From assembly GCA_046964515.1 (NCBI GenBank), contig JBKUYM010000001.1, positions 486,007-550,006 on the forward strand: a DNA stretch of 64,000 bases, in the 5' to 3' direction. The DNA is from UMGS1663 sp046964515. GTDB lineage: Bacteria > Bacillota > Clostridia > TANB77 > CAG-508. The number at the start of each line of letters is the position of its first letter. Position 1 is the stretch's first letter. Below, in pieces: positions 10,348 through 18,223 of the stretch. The position numbers and the translations under genes are program-made. The notes beneath the pieces are model-generated. The model saw only the letters and a program-made list of their open reading frames with translations. It ran no database searches and was not told the DNA's origin.

Positions 10348-12186
10348 ATGGAAAAAATGAGTTATGAAGAAATATTAGATTTAATGGGGAAAATATATGA
10401 AGCAATGGATATATCAAGAAATAAGCAAGTTCAAATAGATGATAAAGATAATAAATTACATGAAGAAACTAGAGTTTTGATGGTAGAAGAAGGAAAAAAA
10501 GAAATTGAATCATTAAAACAACAAAAAGAAGAATTTGATGAAATGACTGTAAATTCTTTAGTAACTGCAAAGAAGCAAATATTAACAATAAGAGAAGAAA
10601 CTGAAAGACAATATCAAGAAATGTTGATAAAAACATTAGAAAAACAACATGAGATAGAAAGAAAATTACAATCTATGAGGGCAGGAGAATTATCGGATGA
10701 AAAATTAAAATGGGCAGAAAATAGTGCTGAAAAAGCGAGAGAAAATGTAAATACGGAAATGAAAGAATTTCAAGAGAAATATTTTGAACAAAGAGTGAAT
10801 CTAGATCAATATGAAAAAGATATTAATGAATTTGCTTTTGATATAGGAATGGAAGATAGACTAGAAGCAATAGAGATATCAACACCAAGTAATCCAGCGC
10901 CAACACCAAGTAATCCAGTGCCAACACCAAGTAATCCAGCGCCAACACCAAGTAATCCGACACCAACACCAAGTAATCCGACACCAACACCAAGTAATCC
11001 AACGCCAACACCAAGTAATCCGACACCAACACCAAGTAATCCGACACCAACACCAAGTAATCCAACGCCAACACCAAGTAATCCGACACCAACACCAAGT
11101 AGACCAACGCCAACACCAAGTAGACCGACACCAACACCAAGTAGACCAACGCCAACACCAAGTAATCCAGCGCCAACGCCAAGTAGACCAACGCCAACGC
11201 CAAGTAGACCAACGCCAACACCAAGTAGACCAACGCCATCTGCACTTCCAAAAAGTCGAATTGTCAAAATAGAATTAGGAAAAGAACCATATATAACATA
11301 TCTTGATGATAAAGGTAAAAGGACTAATTTATATTTAACATTTTCCCAAGTAAAAAAGTGTATGGAATTAAAAAATGATTCCAAATTAAAACTTTTAGGA
11401 CAAATAGATAAAGAAATGGCAAAACAATTAAGTTTGGATGAACAAGCTTCTTTACAAGTACCACATATGGATCCAGTAGTAATAGCTTTATTAAGAAAAG
11501 TAAAAGATGTTAAATCGATAGATGAAAATGAAGTAAGAAAAATATTACAATATTACAAAGAAGCTATTGTAGACGACAAGCCAGAGGCACAGGAAAAAAT
11601 GAAAAAAATATTAACATATAATAGAAAAAATATAGATTATGTCAAGCTTTCTAATATGTTTTCAAAGATGGTAAACAAAAAAACATTTGATAAAATAAAA
11701 AATTATTGTATGTATGCGGAAAAAGCTACAAATATTAAGTTAGATACACCAGGAATTATTGCAAAGTTACTATTTAAAAACAGGCCTTTAGAATTAAATG
11801 GTAAAGTTTATGAGTCAAGATTAGGTGAAAGTGAGAAAGAGGGAAAAACATCAGAAAAAATAGCTATTAAAAGAATAAAGAGAGATATTAGTAAAGATGC
11901 TACTAAAAAAATGAAAGCAGAAGTAGAAAAGTATCCTGATAAATTTATGAAATTTCAAGATAATATGCAAATAGATAGCAAGACAAAAGAAAAATTAGAA
12001 GATATAACAAAAAAATATCAACAGGGAAGACAAGAGCCTATAATCTCTCAAACCTATAAAACATCTGAAGAGATGTCAAAGAAAATGGGAGAAGATTATT
12101 TTGAAGCAAGCAGTAGAAGTTATAAATCTACATTTGATATAGAAAAGGCTAAAAAAGAAGTTGATGAACGAGAAGAAGAAATATAG
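10348..12186 (+). CDS. Coiled-coil protein with 17 proline-rich heptad repeats, function unknown
   Basis: I do not recognise this 612-residue protein. It has no signal peptide or membrane segment. Residues about 1-175 are charged and strongly coiled-coil. Residues 179-297 are a tandem array of seven-residue units of the type TPSNPTP or TPSRPTP. The rest (about 300 residues) is lysine- and glutamate-rich and mostly helical. TTGAAAGGGG provides the ribosome site. It is preceded by its own promoter and followed by a terminator, so it is monocistronic. The proline array would behave as a rigid extended linker between the two helical parts. Confidence 0.7.
   Translation: MEKMSYEEILDLMGKIYEAMDISRNKQVQIDDKDNKLHEETRVLMVEEGKKEIESLKQQKEEFDEMTVNSLVTAKKQILTIREETERQYQEMLIKTLEKQHEIERKLQSMRAGELSDEKLKWAENSAEKARENVNTEMKEFQEKYFEQRVNLDQYEKDINEFAFDIGMEDRLEAIEISTPSNPAPTPSNPVPTPSNPAPTPSNPTPTPSNPTPTPSNPTPTPSNPTPTPSNPTPTPSNPTPTPSNPTPTPSRPTPTPSRPTPTPSRPTPTPSNPAPTPSRPTPTPSRPTPTPSRPTPSALPKSRIVKIELGKEPYITYLDDKGKRTNLYLTFSQVKKCMELKNDSKLKLLGQIDKEMAKQLSLDEQASLQVPHMDPVVIALLRKVKDVKSIDENEVRKILQYYKEAIVDDKPEAQEKMKKILTYNRKNIDYVKLSNMFSKMVNKKTFDKIKNYCMYAEKATNIKLDTPGIIAKLLFKNRPLELNGKVYESRLGESEKEGKTSEKIAIKRIKRDISKDATKKMKAEVEKYPDKFMKFQDNMQIDSKTKEKLEDITKKYQQGRQEPIISQTYKTSEEMSKKMGEDYFEASSRSYKSTFDIEKAKKEVDEREEEI
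10882..11238 (+). repeat. Tandem repeat of 17 units of 21 nt inside the coiled-coil gene
   Basis: Each 21-nt unit is ACACCAAGTAATCCAACGCC plus A, or a close variant. Ten units carry AAT (Asn) in succession, three carry AGA (Arg), one AAT and three AGA. GCG, GTG, ACG and ACA alternate at the sixth codon. The near identity points to recent expansion by slippage or unequal exchange, so the copy number probably varies between strains. Confidence 0.95.
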
Positions 12187-12205
12187 ACTTTAATAATAAG
12201 AAGTA

Positions 12206-12243
12206 AAAATAGGACTATACATTAGTTGTAGTTCTATTTTTTA
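12206..12243 (+). terminator. Rho-independent terminator of the repeat-rich gene
   Basis: AAAATAGGACTA pairs with TAGTTCTATTTT (with G-U pairs), followed by further T residues. Confidence 0.75.
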
Positions 12244-12316
12244 CGCTCTTGAAAAAATGAAAGTATGCTAGGGAGTGAGTAAAGTTTATTTAGAAGACAT
12301 AAAATGTATTCATAAT

Positions 12317-12345
12317 TTGACATTATTACGTAAATGTGTTATAAT
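12317..12345 (+). promoter_or_regulatory. Strong SigA promoter of the 87-residue membrane protein gene
   Basis: There is a consensus TTGACA, a 17-nt spacer and a consensus TATAAT, with a TG extended -10. The leader is about 65 nt and has a small hairpin (TTTACC with GGTAAA). Confidence 0.8.
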
Positions 12346-12417
12346 AATTATAGTTTTACCTAGATGGTAAATGATTTTCTCGTAATACAAAAAAATAAAA
12401 AATAGGAGGATGAAATT

Positions 12418-12681
12418 ATGAGAAAACGGTATGGATTTCTGAAGACACTTGGAGCATATGCTCTGGGAATGGTAGCAATAGTAATTGCCATACTTGTATT
12501 AGGTTTAACAGGTTGGTTAGTTAACCTGATAGGGTGGGACTGGTTTAAAACAGGCTGGTTAGGTATGATTATAGGATCAGTCCTGACACTGATTGCAATT
12601 GCTATTGGAATACCAATTATCAACCACTTCTTTGGCGGAAGACGTCGTCATCGCAGGGAAGAGGAAGAAGACGATGAATAA
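12418..12681 (+). CDS. Small two-helix membrane protein with foreign-looking codon use
   Basis: The 87-residue protein has two hydrophobic helices (about residues 10-38 and 46-70), a short RRRHRR cluster and an acidic tail EEEEDDE. I do not recognise the family. AATAGGAGG lies 10 nt upstream of the ATG, which fixes the start. Codon 4 is CGG. Here a +1 shift would hit a stop after four codons (GGT ATG GAT TTC TGA), so CGG must be read as arginine or the gene is not expressed. CTG leucine and CGT/CGC arginine are used much more than in neighbouring genes, which suggests recent acquisition. It has its own strong promoter and a GC-rich terminator. Confidence 0.7.
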   Translation: MRKRYGFLKTLGAYALGMVAIVIAILVLGLTGWLVNLIGWDWFKTGWLGMIIGSVLTLIAIAIGIPIINHFFGGRRRHRREEEEDDE

Positions 12682-12687
12682 GGATTT

Positions 12688-12716
12688 CGCCCCGAGATTT
12701 CGGGGGCGTTTTCCTT
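12688..12716 (+). terminator. GC-rich Rho-independent terminator
   Basis: CGCCCCGA and TCGGGGGCG form the stem with a GATT loop, followed by TTTTCCTTTT. The GC content is far above that of all other terminators in the window. Confidence 0.85.
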
Positions 12717-12749
12717 TTGTAGGTTTATAAAAATATTCTATTAAATTTA

Positions 12750-12778
12750 TTGACATAACTAGAAAAAAATGATACAAT
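12750..12778 (+). promoter_or_regulatory. SigA promoter of the str operon
   Basis: TTGACA at 12750-12755 and TACAAT at 12773-12778 have a 17-nt spacer, about 75 nt before rpsL. Confidence 0.8.
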
Positions 12779-12781
12779 AAT

Positions 12782-12826
12782 TACCGTTAATGTAAATTGC
12801 TGAATTGGGCAATTTCATTAGCGGTA
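12782..12826 (+). promoter_or_regulatory. Long hairpin in the rpsL leader
   Basis: TACCGTTAATG (12782-12792) pairs with CATTAGCGGTA (12816-12826), one G-U pair included. Inside it AAATTGC pairs with GCAATTT. The 45-nt hairpin begins within a few bases of the expected transcription start. It may stabilise the mRNA or serve as a ribosomal-protein control site; both are inference. Confidence 0.6.
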
Positions 12827-12853
12827 TATTTAATTTTAGGAGGTGAAATTTAA

Positions 12854-13267
12854 GTGCCAACAATTAATCAATTAGTAAGAAAAGGAAGACAAACTGCACA
12901 AACAAAATCAACATCACCAGCTTTACAACATGGATACAATTCTATGAAGAAAAAAATGACTGATAGAAGAGCTCCACAAAAAAGAGGTGTATGTACAGTT
13001 GTTAAAACAGTAACACCAAAGAAACCAAACTCAGCATTAAGAAAAGTTGCCAGAGTTAGACTTTCAAATGGTTATGAAGTAACTTCTTATATTCCTGGTA
13101 TTGGACATAACTTACAAGAACACAGTGTTGTTTTAATAAGAGGAGGAAGAGTAAAAGACCTTCCAGGTGTTAGATATCATATCATAAGAGGAACTTTAGA
13201 TACAGCAGGCGTAAAAGATAGAATGCAAGCTAGATCTAAATATGGAGCAAAACGTCCTAAAAAATAA
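12854..13267 (+). CDS. rpsL: Ribosomal protein S12
   Basis: S12 of the 30S decoding centre is 137 residues long, as usual. PTINQLVRKGR at the N-terminus, KKPNSALRKVARVRLSNG, and the loop with HNLQEHSVVLIRGGRVKDLPGVRYH are family hallmarks. Both the KPNSA loop lysine and the GGRVKDLPG loop (streptomycin-sensitive residues) look wild type. The start is GTG after AGGAGGTGA. It is first gene of the str operon rpsL-rpsG-fusA, with tuf further downstream behind its own promoter. Confidence 0.98.
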   Translation: MPTINQLVRKGRQTAQTKSTSPALQHGYNSMKKKMTDRRAPQKRGVCTVVKTVTPKKPNSALRKVARVRLSNGYEVTSYIPGIGHNLQEHSVVLIRGGRVKDLPGVRYHIIRGTLDTAGVKDRMQARSKYGAKRPKK

Positions 13268-13281
13268 TGGATGATTGCAAC

Positions 13282-13399
13282 ATAGTGCATATAAGAAATT
13301 ACTAATTTAAGGTACTTAAATTGAGAATAGATTATACGCACTATACGGAAAAGTAAAACTTTTCAGAGTACCTATTTGATATTTTTGAATAATATCAAA
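13282..13399 (+). promoter_or_regulatory. Structured rpsL-rpsG intercistronic region, candidate S7 control site
   Basis: The 174-nt gap is unusually long for this operon. ATAGTGCATATAA (13282-13294) pairs with TTATACGCACTAT (13332-13344), with one mismatch. The enclosed AATTTAAG and CTTAAATT form a hairpin. GGTACT (13311-13316) can instead pair with AGTACC (13367-13372), which gives either a pseudoknot or an alternative fold. AAAAGT with ACTTTT and TTTGATATT with AATATCAAA follow before the rpsG ribosome site. In E. coli S7 represses translation through this same intercistronic gap; the equivalence here is inferred. Confidence 0.5.
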
Positions 13400-13441
13400 A
13401 AATGTAGGAAAACTACAAATAAAATTAAGGAGGGAAGAATA

Positions 13442-13912
13442 GTGCCAAGAAGAGGATTTATAGCAAAAAGAGACGTAATAGCTGATCCAATGTACAATAG
13501 CAAACTTGTTACAAAATTAGTAAACAACATTATGCTAGATGGTAAAAAAACAGTTGCTCAAAAAATCGTATATGATGCTTTTGACATTATCAAAGAAAAA
13601 GAGCAAAAGGATCCACTAGAAGTATTTGAAGAAGCACTTAACAACGTAATGCCAGTTCTTGAAGTAAAAGCAAGACGTGTTGGTGGTGCTACATATCAAG
13701 TACCATTAGAGATTAGACCAGAAAGAAGACAAACATTAGGATTAAGATGGCTAGTTGTATATGCTAGAAATAGACATGAAAAAACAATGGCTGAGAAATT
13801 AGCAGGTGAAATTATGGATGCAGTAGCTGGAAACGGTGGAGCATTTAAGAAGAAAGAAGACATGCACAGAATGGCAGAAGCCAATAAAGCTTTTGCACAT
13901 TATAAGTGGTAA
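13442..13912 (+). CDS. rpsG: Ribosomal protein S7
   Basis: S7 is 156 residues long, the standard length, beginning PRRGFIAKRDV. It nucleates assembly of the 30S head. The GTG at 13442 is chosen because AAGGAGGG lies just upstream and the conserved N-terminus begins there; the frame is open further 5' but that extension lacks similarity. KARRVGGATYQVP and the C-terminal RMAEANKAFAHYKW motif are conserved. fusA follows after 23 nt with its own AAAGGAGG. Confidence 0.97.
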   Translation: MPRRGFIAKRDVIADPMYNSKLVTKLVNNIMLDGKKTVAQKIVYDAFDIIKEKEQKDPLEVFEEALNNVMPVLEVKARRVGGATYQVPLEIRPERRQTLGLRWLVVYARNRHEKTMAEKLAGEIMDAVAGNGGAFKKKEDMHRMAEANKAFAHYKW

Positions 13913-13935
13913 AATAAAAAAGGAGGAAAAGCATA

Positions 13936-16020
13936 ATGGCTGGAAGAGAGTTTCCTTTAGAAAGAACAAGAAATATAGGAATTATGGCACATATCGATGC
14001 TGGAAAAACAACAACAACAGAGAGAATTCTATTCTATACAGGAAGAGTGCATAAAATTGGTGAGACTCACGAAGGTGCAGCAACAATGGACTGGATGGCG
14101 CAAGAACAAGAAAGAGGTATTACCATTACTTCTGCTGCAACTACATGTCATTGGTTAGATCATAGAATTAATATTATTGATACACCAGGACACGTTGACT
14201 TTACTGTAGAAGTAGAAAGATCTTTAAGAGTTTTAGATGGTTCAGTTACCGTATTTTGTGCAAAAGGTGGTGTTCAACCACAATCTGAAACGGTTTGGAG
14301 ACAAGCTGATAAATATCAAGTACCAAGAATGGCTTACGTTAATAAGATGGACATCACTGGTGCAGATTTTTATAGTTGTGTTAACCAAATGAAAGAAAGA
14401 TTAAACGCAAATGCAGTTCCAATTCAATTACCTATTGGAGCAGAAGATACTTTTAAAGGTATTGTGGATTTAATTAAAATGAGAGCTTTCGTTCATAAAG
14501 ATGATTTAGGAAAAGAAATCGAAGAAGGAGAAGTTCCAGAGGATTTAAAAGAACTTGCTGACAAATATAGAGCAGAAATGATAGAAGCTGCTGCAGAACA
14601 AGACGATGAATTAATGATGAAATATTTAGATGGTGAAGAATTATCTGAAGAAGAGATCAAAAAAGGTTTAAGAATTGGAACGATTGCTAATAAAATTGTT
14701 CCTGTTACTTGCGGATCATCATACAAAAATAAAGGTGTACAAGAGTTATTAAATTCAATTATTGATTTTATGCCATCACCATTAGACATTCCACATATTA
14801 AAGGTATAGATAAAGAAGGTAATGAAGTAGAAAGAAAAACATCTGATACAGAACCTTTTGCAGCATTAGCATTTAAAATTGCGACAGATCCATTTGTTGG
14901 AAAACTTTGTTTCTTCAGAGTATATTCTGGAACATTAGATGCCGGTTCTACAGTATTAAATGCTAACAAAGACAAAAAAGATAGAATAGGTAGAATTCTA
15001 TTAATGCATGCTAACCATAGAGAAGATATTGAAAAAGTATATGCTGGAGATATTGCAGCAGCAGTAGGACTAAAAGAGGTGTCTACTGGTGATACACTTT
15101 GTGATCCAGCACATCCAGTTATTCTAGAATCTATGGAATTCCCAGAGCCAGTTATTGATATTGCTATTGAACCAAAAGATAAAGCAAATAGTGAAAAAAT
15201 GGGAATTGCCTTAGCAAAATTAGCCGAAGAAGATCCAACTTTTAAGACTTATACAGATCATGAAACTGGTCAAACTATTATCGCTGGTATGGGTGAGCTT
15301 CATCTAGATATCATCGTAGATAGATTGAAAAGAGAATTTAAAGTAGAATGTACAGTAGGTAAGCCACAAGTTTCTTATAAAGAGACAATTAGAAATAAAG
15401 TAAAAGTACAAGGTAAATTTATTCGTCAATCAGGTGGACGTGGACAATATGGTGATGTTTGGTTAGAAATGGAACCATTAGAGCCAGGTAAAGGTGTTGA
15501 ATTTGAGAGCAAAATCGTTGGTGGTGTTGTTCCAAAAGAATATATCAAACCAATTGAGGAAGGTGTAAGGGAAGCTGCTGAAAGTGGTATCTTAGCTGGA
15601 TATCCAGTAATTGACTTTAAAGCCACTTTAGTAGATGGTTCTTACCATGAAGTTGACTCTTCAGAAATGGCCTTTAAAATTGCTGGTTCTATGGCTTTTA
15701 AAGAAGGTTGTAAACAAGCTAAATCTGTATTATTAGAGCCTATTATGAGAGTAGAAGTTACTGTTCCAGAAGAATACATGGGAGATGTTATTGGAGACAT
15801 TAACTCTCGTCGTGGAAGAATGGAAGGTATGGAATCTAGAAATGGTAGCCAAATTATTCGTGGATTTATACCATTATCAGAGATGTTTGGCTATGCAACA
15901 GATTTACGTTCTAAAACACAAGGTAGAGGTACGTATGCAATGGAACCATCACACTATGAAGAAGTTCCAAAATCTGTATTAGAACAAATTGTTGCTTCTA
16001 GAACAAAGAAACAAGATTAG
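13936..16020 (+). CDS. fusA: Translation elongation factor G
   Basis: EF-G is the GTPase that moves tRNAs and mRNA after peptide transfer. At 694 residues it has full length. Domain I carries AHIDAGKTT (P-loop), RGITITSAATT (switch I), DTPGHVDFT (switch II) and NKMD. Domains III-V follow, including GMGELHLDI, the domain IV loop GGRGQYGDV and GDINSRRGRMEGME in domain V. AAAAGGAGG precedes the ATG. It belongs to the str operon. Confidence 0.98.
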   Translation: MAGREFPLERTRNIGIMAHIDAGKTTTTERILFYTGRVHKIGETHEGAATMDWMAQEQERGITITSAATTCHWLDHRINIIDTPGHVDFTVEVERSLRVLDGSVTVFCAKGGVQPQSETVWRQADKYQVPRMAYVNKMDITGADFYSCVNQMKERLNANAVPIQLPIGAEDTFKGIVDLIKMRAFVHKDDLGKEIEEGEVPEDLKELADKYRAEMIEAAAEQDDELMMKYLDGEELSEEEIKKGLRIGTIANKIVPVTCGSSYKNKGVQELLNSIIDFMPSPLDIPHIKGIDKEGNEVERKTSDTEPFAALAFKIATDPFVGKLCFFRVYSGTLDAGSTVLNANKDKKDRIGRILLMHANHREDIEKVYAGDIAAAVGLKEVSTGDTLCDPAHPVILESMEFPEPVIDIAIEPKDKANSEKMGIALAKLAEEDPTFKTYTDHETGQTIIAGMGELHLDIIVDRLKREFKVECTVGKPQVSYKETIRNKVKVQGKFIRQSGGRGQYGDVWLEMEPLEPGKGVEFESKIVGGVVPKEYIKPIEEGVREAAESGILAGYPVIDFKATLVDGSYHEVDSSEMAFKIAGSMAFKEGCKQAKSVLLEPIMRVEVTVPEEYMGDVIGDINSRRGRMEGMESRNGSQIIRGFIPLSEMFGYATDLRSKTQGRGTYAMEPSHYEEVPKSVLEQIVASRTKKQD

Positions 16021-16048
16021 ATTTTAAAATGAAGGAAGGCTAATCGTT

Positions 16049-16207
16049 ATGGGGGAAATACGAATAGAGGATTTTAAAAAGAAATACGAGTATCGTAGAA
16101 TAGAACCTGTGCCATCAGTATCTTTTGAAAAAGTTTTAGATAATGCCTTAAAAAAAGAACAACAGAGTGAAAAAAATAAATTTAAACCAAAAGACAGAGG
16201 GCGTTAG
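16049..16207 (+). CDS. Small conserved-looking protein between fusA and tuf
   Basis: This 52-residue frame begins MGEIRIEDFKKKYEYRR and ends FKPKDRGR, and is highly charged. GAAGGAAGG lies 10 nt before the ATG, and the frame starts 28 nt after fusA, so it should be cotranscribed with it. Codon use matches neighbours (AAA, GAA, TTT, AGA). I do not recognise the family. It could be a small ribosome-associated protein, but that is only suggested by position. Confidence 0.5.
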   Translation: MGEIRIEDFKKKYEYRRIEPVPSVSFEKVLDNALKKEQQSEKNKFKPKDRGR

Positions 16208-16242
16208 AGATAACTTCATTTACAAGAAAATCATAAAAGTGC

Positions 16243-16271
16243 TTGATTTTTTCTAGAAATTGGTATAAAAT
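16243..16271 (+). promoter_or_regulatory. Promoter of tuf
   Basis: TTGATT, a 17-nt spacer and TAAAAT, with a leader of about 60 nt before tuf. Confidence 0.55.
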
Positions 16272-16335
16272 ACAAGTGCTAAAAGATAGTTATTAATTTA
16301 AAAAAATAAAATCAAAAATAAGGAGGAAATTTCAA

Positions 16336-17535
16336 ATGGCAAAAGCAAAATTTGAAAGAACAAAACCACACGTTAACATTGGTACAATCGGACACGTTGA
16401 CCATGGAAAAACAACAACAACAGCAGCTATTACAAAATACCTAAGTTTATTAGGAAAAGCTCAATATGAAGCTTATGATCAAATCGATGGAGCTCCAGAA
16501 GAAAAAGCAAGAGGAATCACAATTAACACAGCTCACGTTGAATATGAGACAGAAAATAGACACTATGCACACGTTGACTGCCCAGGTCACGCAGACTATG
16601 TAAAGAACATGATTACAGGTGCAGCACAAATGGATGGTGCTATCTTAGTTGTTTCAGCAGCTGATGGACCAATGCCTCAAACAAGAGAGCATATCTTACT
16701 TGCAAGACAAGTTGGTGTTAAATATATTGTAGTTTATTTAAATAAATGCGATATGGTTGATGATCCAGAATTATTAGAATTAGTTGAAATGGAAGTTAGA
16801 GACTTATTATCAAGTTATGATTTCCCAGGAGATGATATTCCAATTATTAAAGGTTCTTCATTAAAAGTATTAGAATCTACATCAACAGATCCAAATGCAC
16901 CAGAATATCAATGTATGAAAGAATTAATGGAAGCAGTTGATAGCTATATTCCAACTCCAGAAAGACCAATTGATCAACCATTCTTAATGCCAGTTGAAGA
17001 TGTATTTACAATTACAGGTCGTGGTACAGTTGCAACAGGTAGAGTTGAAAGAGGTATCGTTAAATTACAAGACGAAGTTGAAATCGTAGGTATTAAACCA
17101 TCTGCTAAAACTGTAGTAACAGGCGTTGAAATGTTTAGAAAATTATTAGACCAAGCAGAAGCTGGTGATAATATTGGTGTATTATTAAGAGGTGTACAAA
17201 GAACTGATATCGAAAGAGGTCAAGTTTTAGCAAAACCTGGAACAATACATCCACATACAAAATTCAAATCACAAGTATACGTTCTAACTAAAGAAGAAGG
17301 TGGACGTCATACGCCATTCTTTGATGGATATAGACCACAATTCTATTTCAGAACAACAGACGTTACAGGTGTTATCAAATTACCTGCTGGAACAGAAATG
17401 GTTATGCCAGGAGATAACGTAGATATGGAAATTGAATTAATTACACCAATCGCTATTGAAAAAGGACTAAGATTTGCTATCCGTGAAGGTGGTAGAACAG
17501 TAGGTTCTGGTGTCGTAGCTGATATTATGGAATAA
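16336..17535 (+). CDS. tuf: Translation elongation factor Tu
   Basis: EF-Tu delivers aminoacyl-tRNA to the ribosomal A site. The 399 residues include GHVDHGKTT (P-loop), RGITINTAHVEYET (switch I), DCPGHADYVKNM (switch II) and NKCDMVDD. Domains II and III follow, ending VGSGVVADIME. AATAAGGAGG is the ribosome site. It has its own promoter and terminator. Confidence 0.98.
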   Translation: MAKAKFERTKPHVNIGTIGHVDHGKTTTTAAITKYLSLLGKAQYEAYDQIDGAPEEKARGITINTAHVEYETENRHYAHVDCPGHADYVKNMITGAAQMDGAILVVSAADGPMPQTREHILLARQVGVKYIVVYLNKCDMVDDPELLELVEMEVRDLLSSYDFPGDDIPIIKGSSLKVLESTSTDPNAPEYQCMKELMEAVDSYIPTPERPIDQPFLMPVEDVFTITGRGTVATGRVERGIVKLQDEVEIVGIKPSAKTVVTGVEMFRKLLDQAEAGDNIGVLLRGVQRTDIERGQVLAKPGTIHPHTKFKSQVYVLTKEEGGRHTPFFDGYRPQFYFRTTDVTGVIKLPAGTEMVMPGDNVDMEIELITPIAIEKGLRFAIREGGRTVGSGVVADIME

Positions 17536-17550
17536 TCTATTCAAAGAAAT

Positions 17551-17588
17551 AAAAAAACTGTACTTATAAAAGTACAGTTTTTTTTTAT
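17551..17588. terminator. Bidirectional terminator between tuf and the XRE gene
   Basis: AAAAAACTGTACTT and AGTACAGTTTTTT form a perfect stem with a T tract on one side and an A tract on the other, serving both convergent genes. Confidence 0.9.
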
Positions 17589-17600
17589 AAATAATTTTAT

Positions 17601-17939
17601 TTAATAATTTTTATCTAAATGAATAATAATCTTTTTAAAGACTTCCCTATCCTGTTCAGAAAATGTTTGAAAATAGTGATAAAGGGTAGTATCAATATGG
17701 GTTTCTTTCTTATCCATTAATTCGTAAAATAAATCATTAGGACTAATTTCTAAAAGATTACAAATATTTAGTAAGGTAGGTAAACTACCAATATTTCTAC
17801 CATTTTCTATGTTACGAAATAAATCAGTAGAAACGTTGATACGTTCAGCAACATATTCTTGTGTATATTTTTTTATAATTCTAGCATTTTTTATTTTCTT
17901 TCCAATAATTTCTAAAATATCTTTACTTGTAATTAACAA
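17601..17939 (-). CDS. XRE-family transcriptional regulator
   Basis: The 112-residue protein has an N-terminal helix-turn-helix (residues about 12-65: KNARIIKKYTQEYVAERI, then VSTDLFRNIENGRN) and a short C-terminal helix bundle (FQTFSEQDREVFKKIIIHL). It is convergent to tuf and lies just upstream, divergently, of the DGR target gene. Near-palindromic sites flank that gene's promoter, so it may be the repressor or activator of the target. The resemblance is to clostridial XRE regulators that count cell state; the inducer is unknown. Confidence 0.8.
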   Translation of the reverse strand: MLITSKDILEIIGKKIKNARIIKKYTQEYVAERINVSTDLFRNIENGRNIGSLPTLLNICNLLEISPNDLFYELMDKKETHIDTTLYHYFQTFSEQDREVFKKIIIHLDKNY

Positions 17940-18070
17940 TGATTTACACCTACTTCTAATTTAAATTTTACAATATAGGAAACTGTGAATTTTATTCCAG
18001 ATTTATCCAATTAAGGAAAACCCGTAATTCCCTTATAAAATACTATATCATGTCAAAAACCTACAAAAAA

Positions 18071-18149
18071 GTGAGTAATATTCACAGAAAAAGTATTGCA
18101 AAATAAATATGAATCATATATAATACAATAAAGTGTGAATAATATTCAT
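18071..18149 (+). promoter_or_regulatory. DGR target promoter flanked by two matching palindromic sites
   Basis: The promoter is TTGCAA (18096-18101), 17 nt, TATAAT (18119-18124). GTGAGTAATATTCAC (18071-18085) lies upstream and GTGAATAATATTCAT (18135-18149) downstream, with centres 64 nt apart. A third half site, TATTCACTTT, is at 18156-18165 and can pair with AAAGTGTGAATA in the leader. The arrangement suggests repressor binding on both sides of the promoter. Confidence 0.6.
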
Positions 18150-18223
18150 ATATAGTATTCACTTTAATAAAGAACTTATACATATTTATAGTTCGAAAGT
18201 ATTAATAAAGGGAGGAAAAACAA

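Noticed and set aside
10882..11238. CRISPR-like array
   Set aside because: Units are contiguous 21-nt repeats with no spacers and are translated in frame.
10806..11384. Long open frames on the minus strand over the heptad repeat
   Set aside because: They are by-products of the 21-nt repeat (endless GVGLLGV or LVLVSDYL patterns) without ribosome sites, opposite a well-supported gene.
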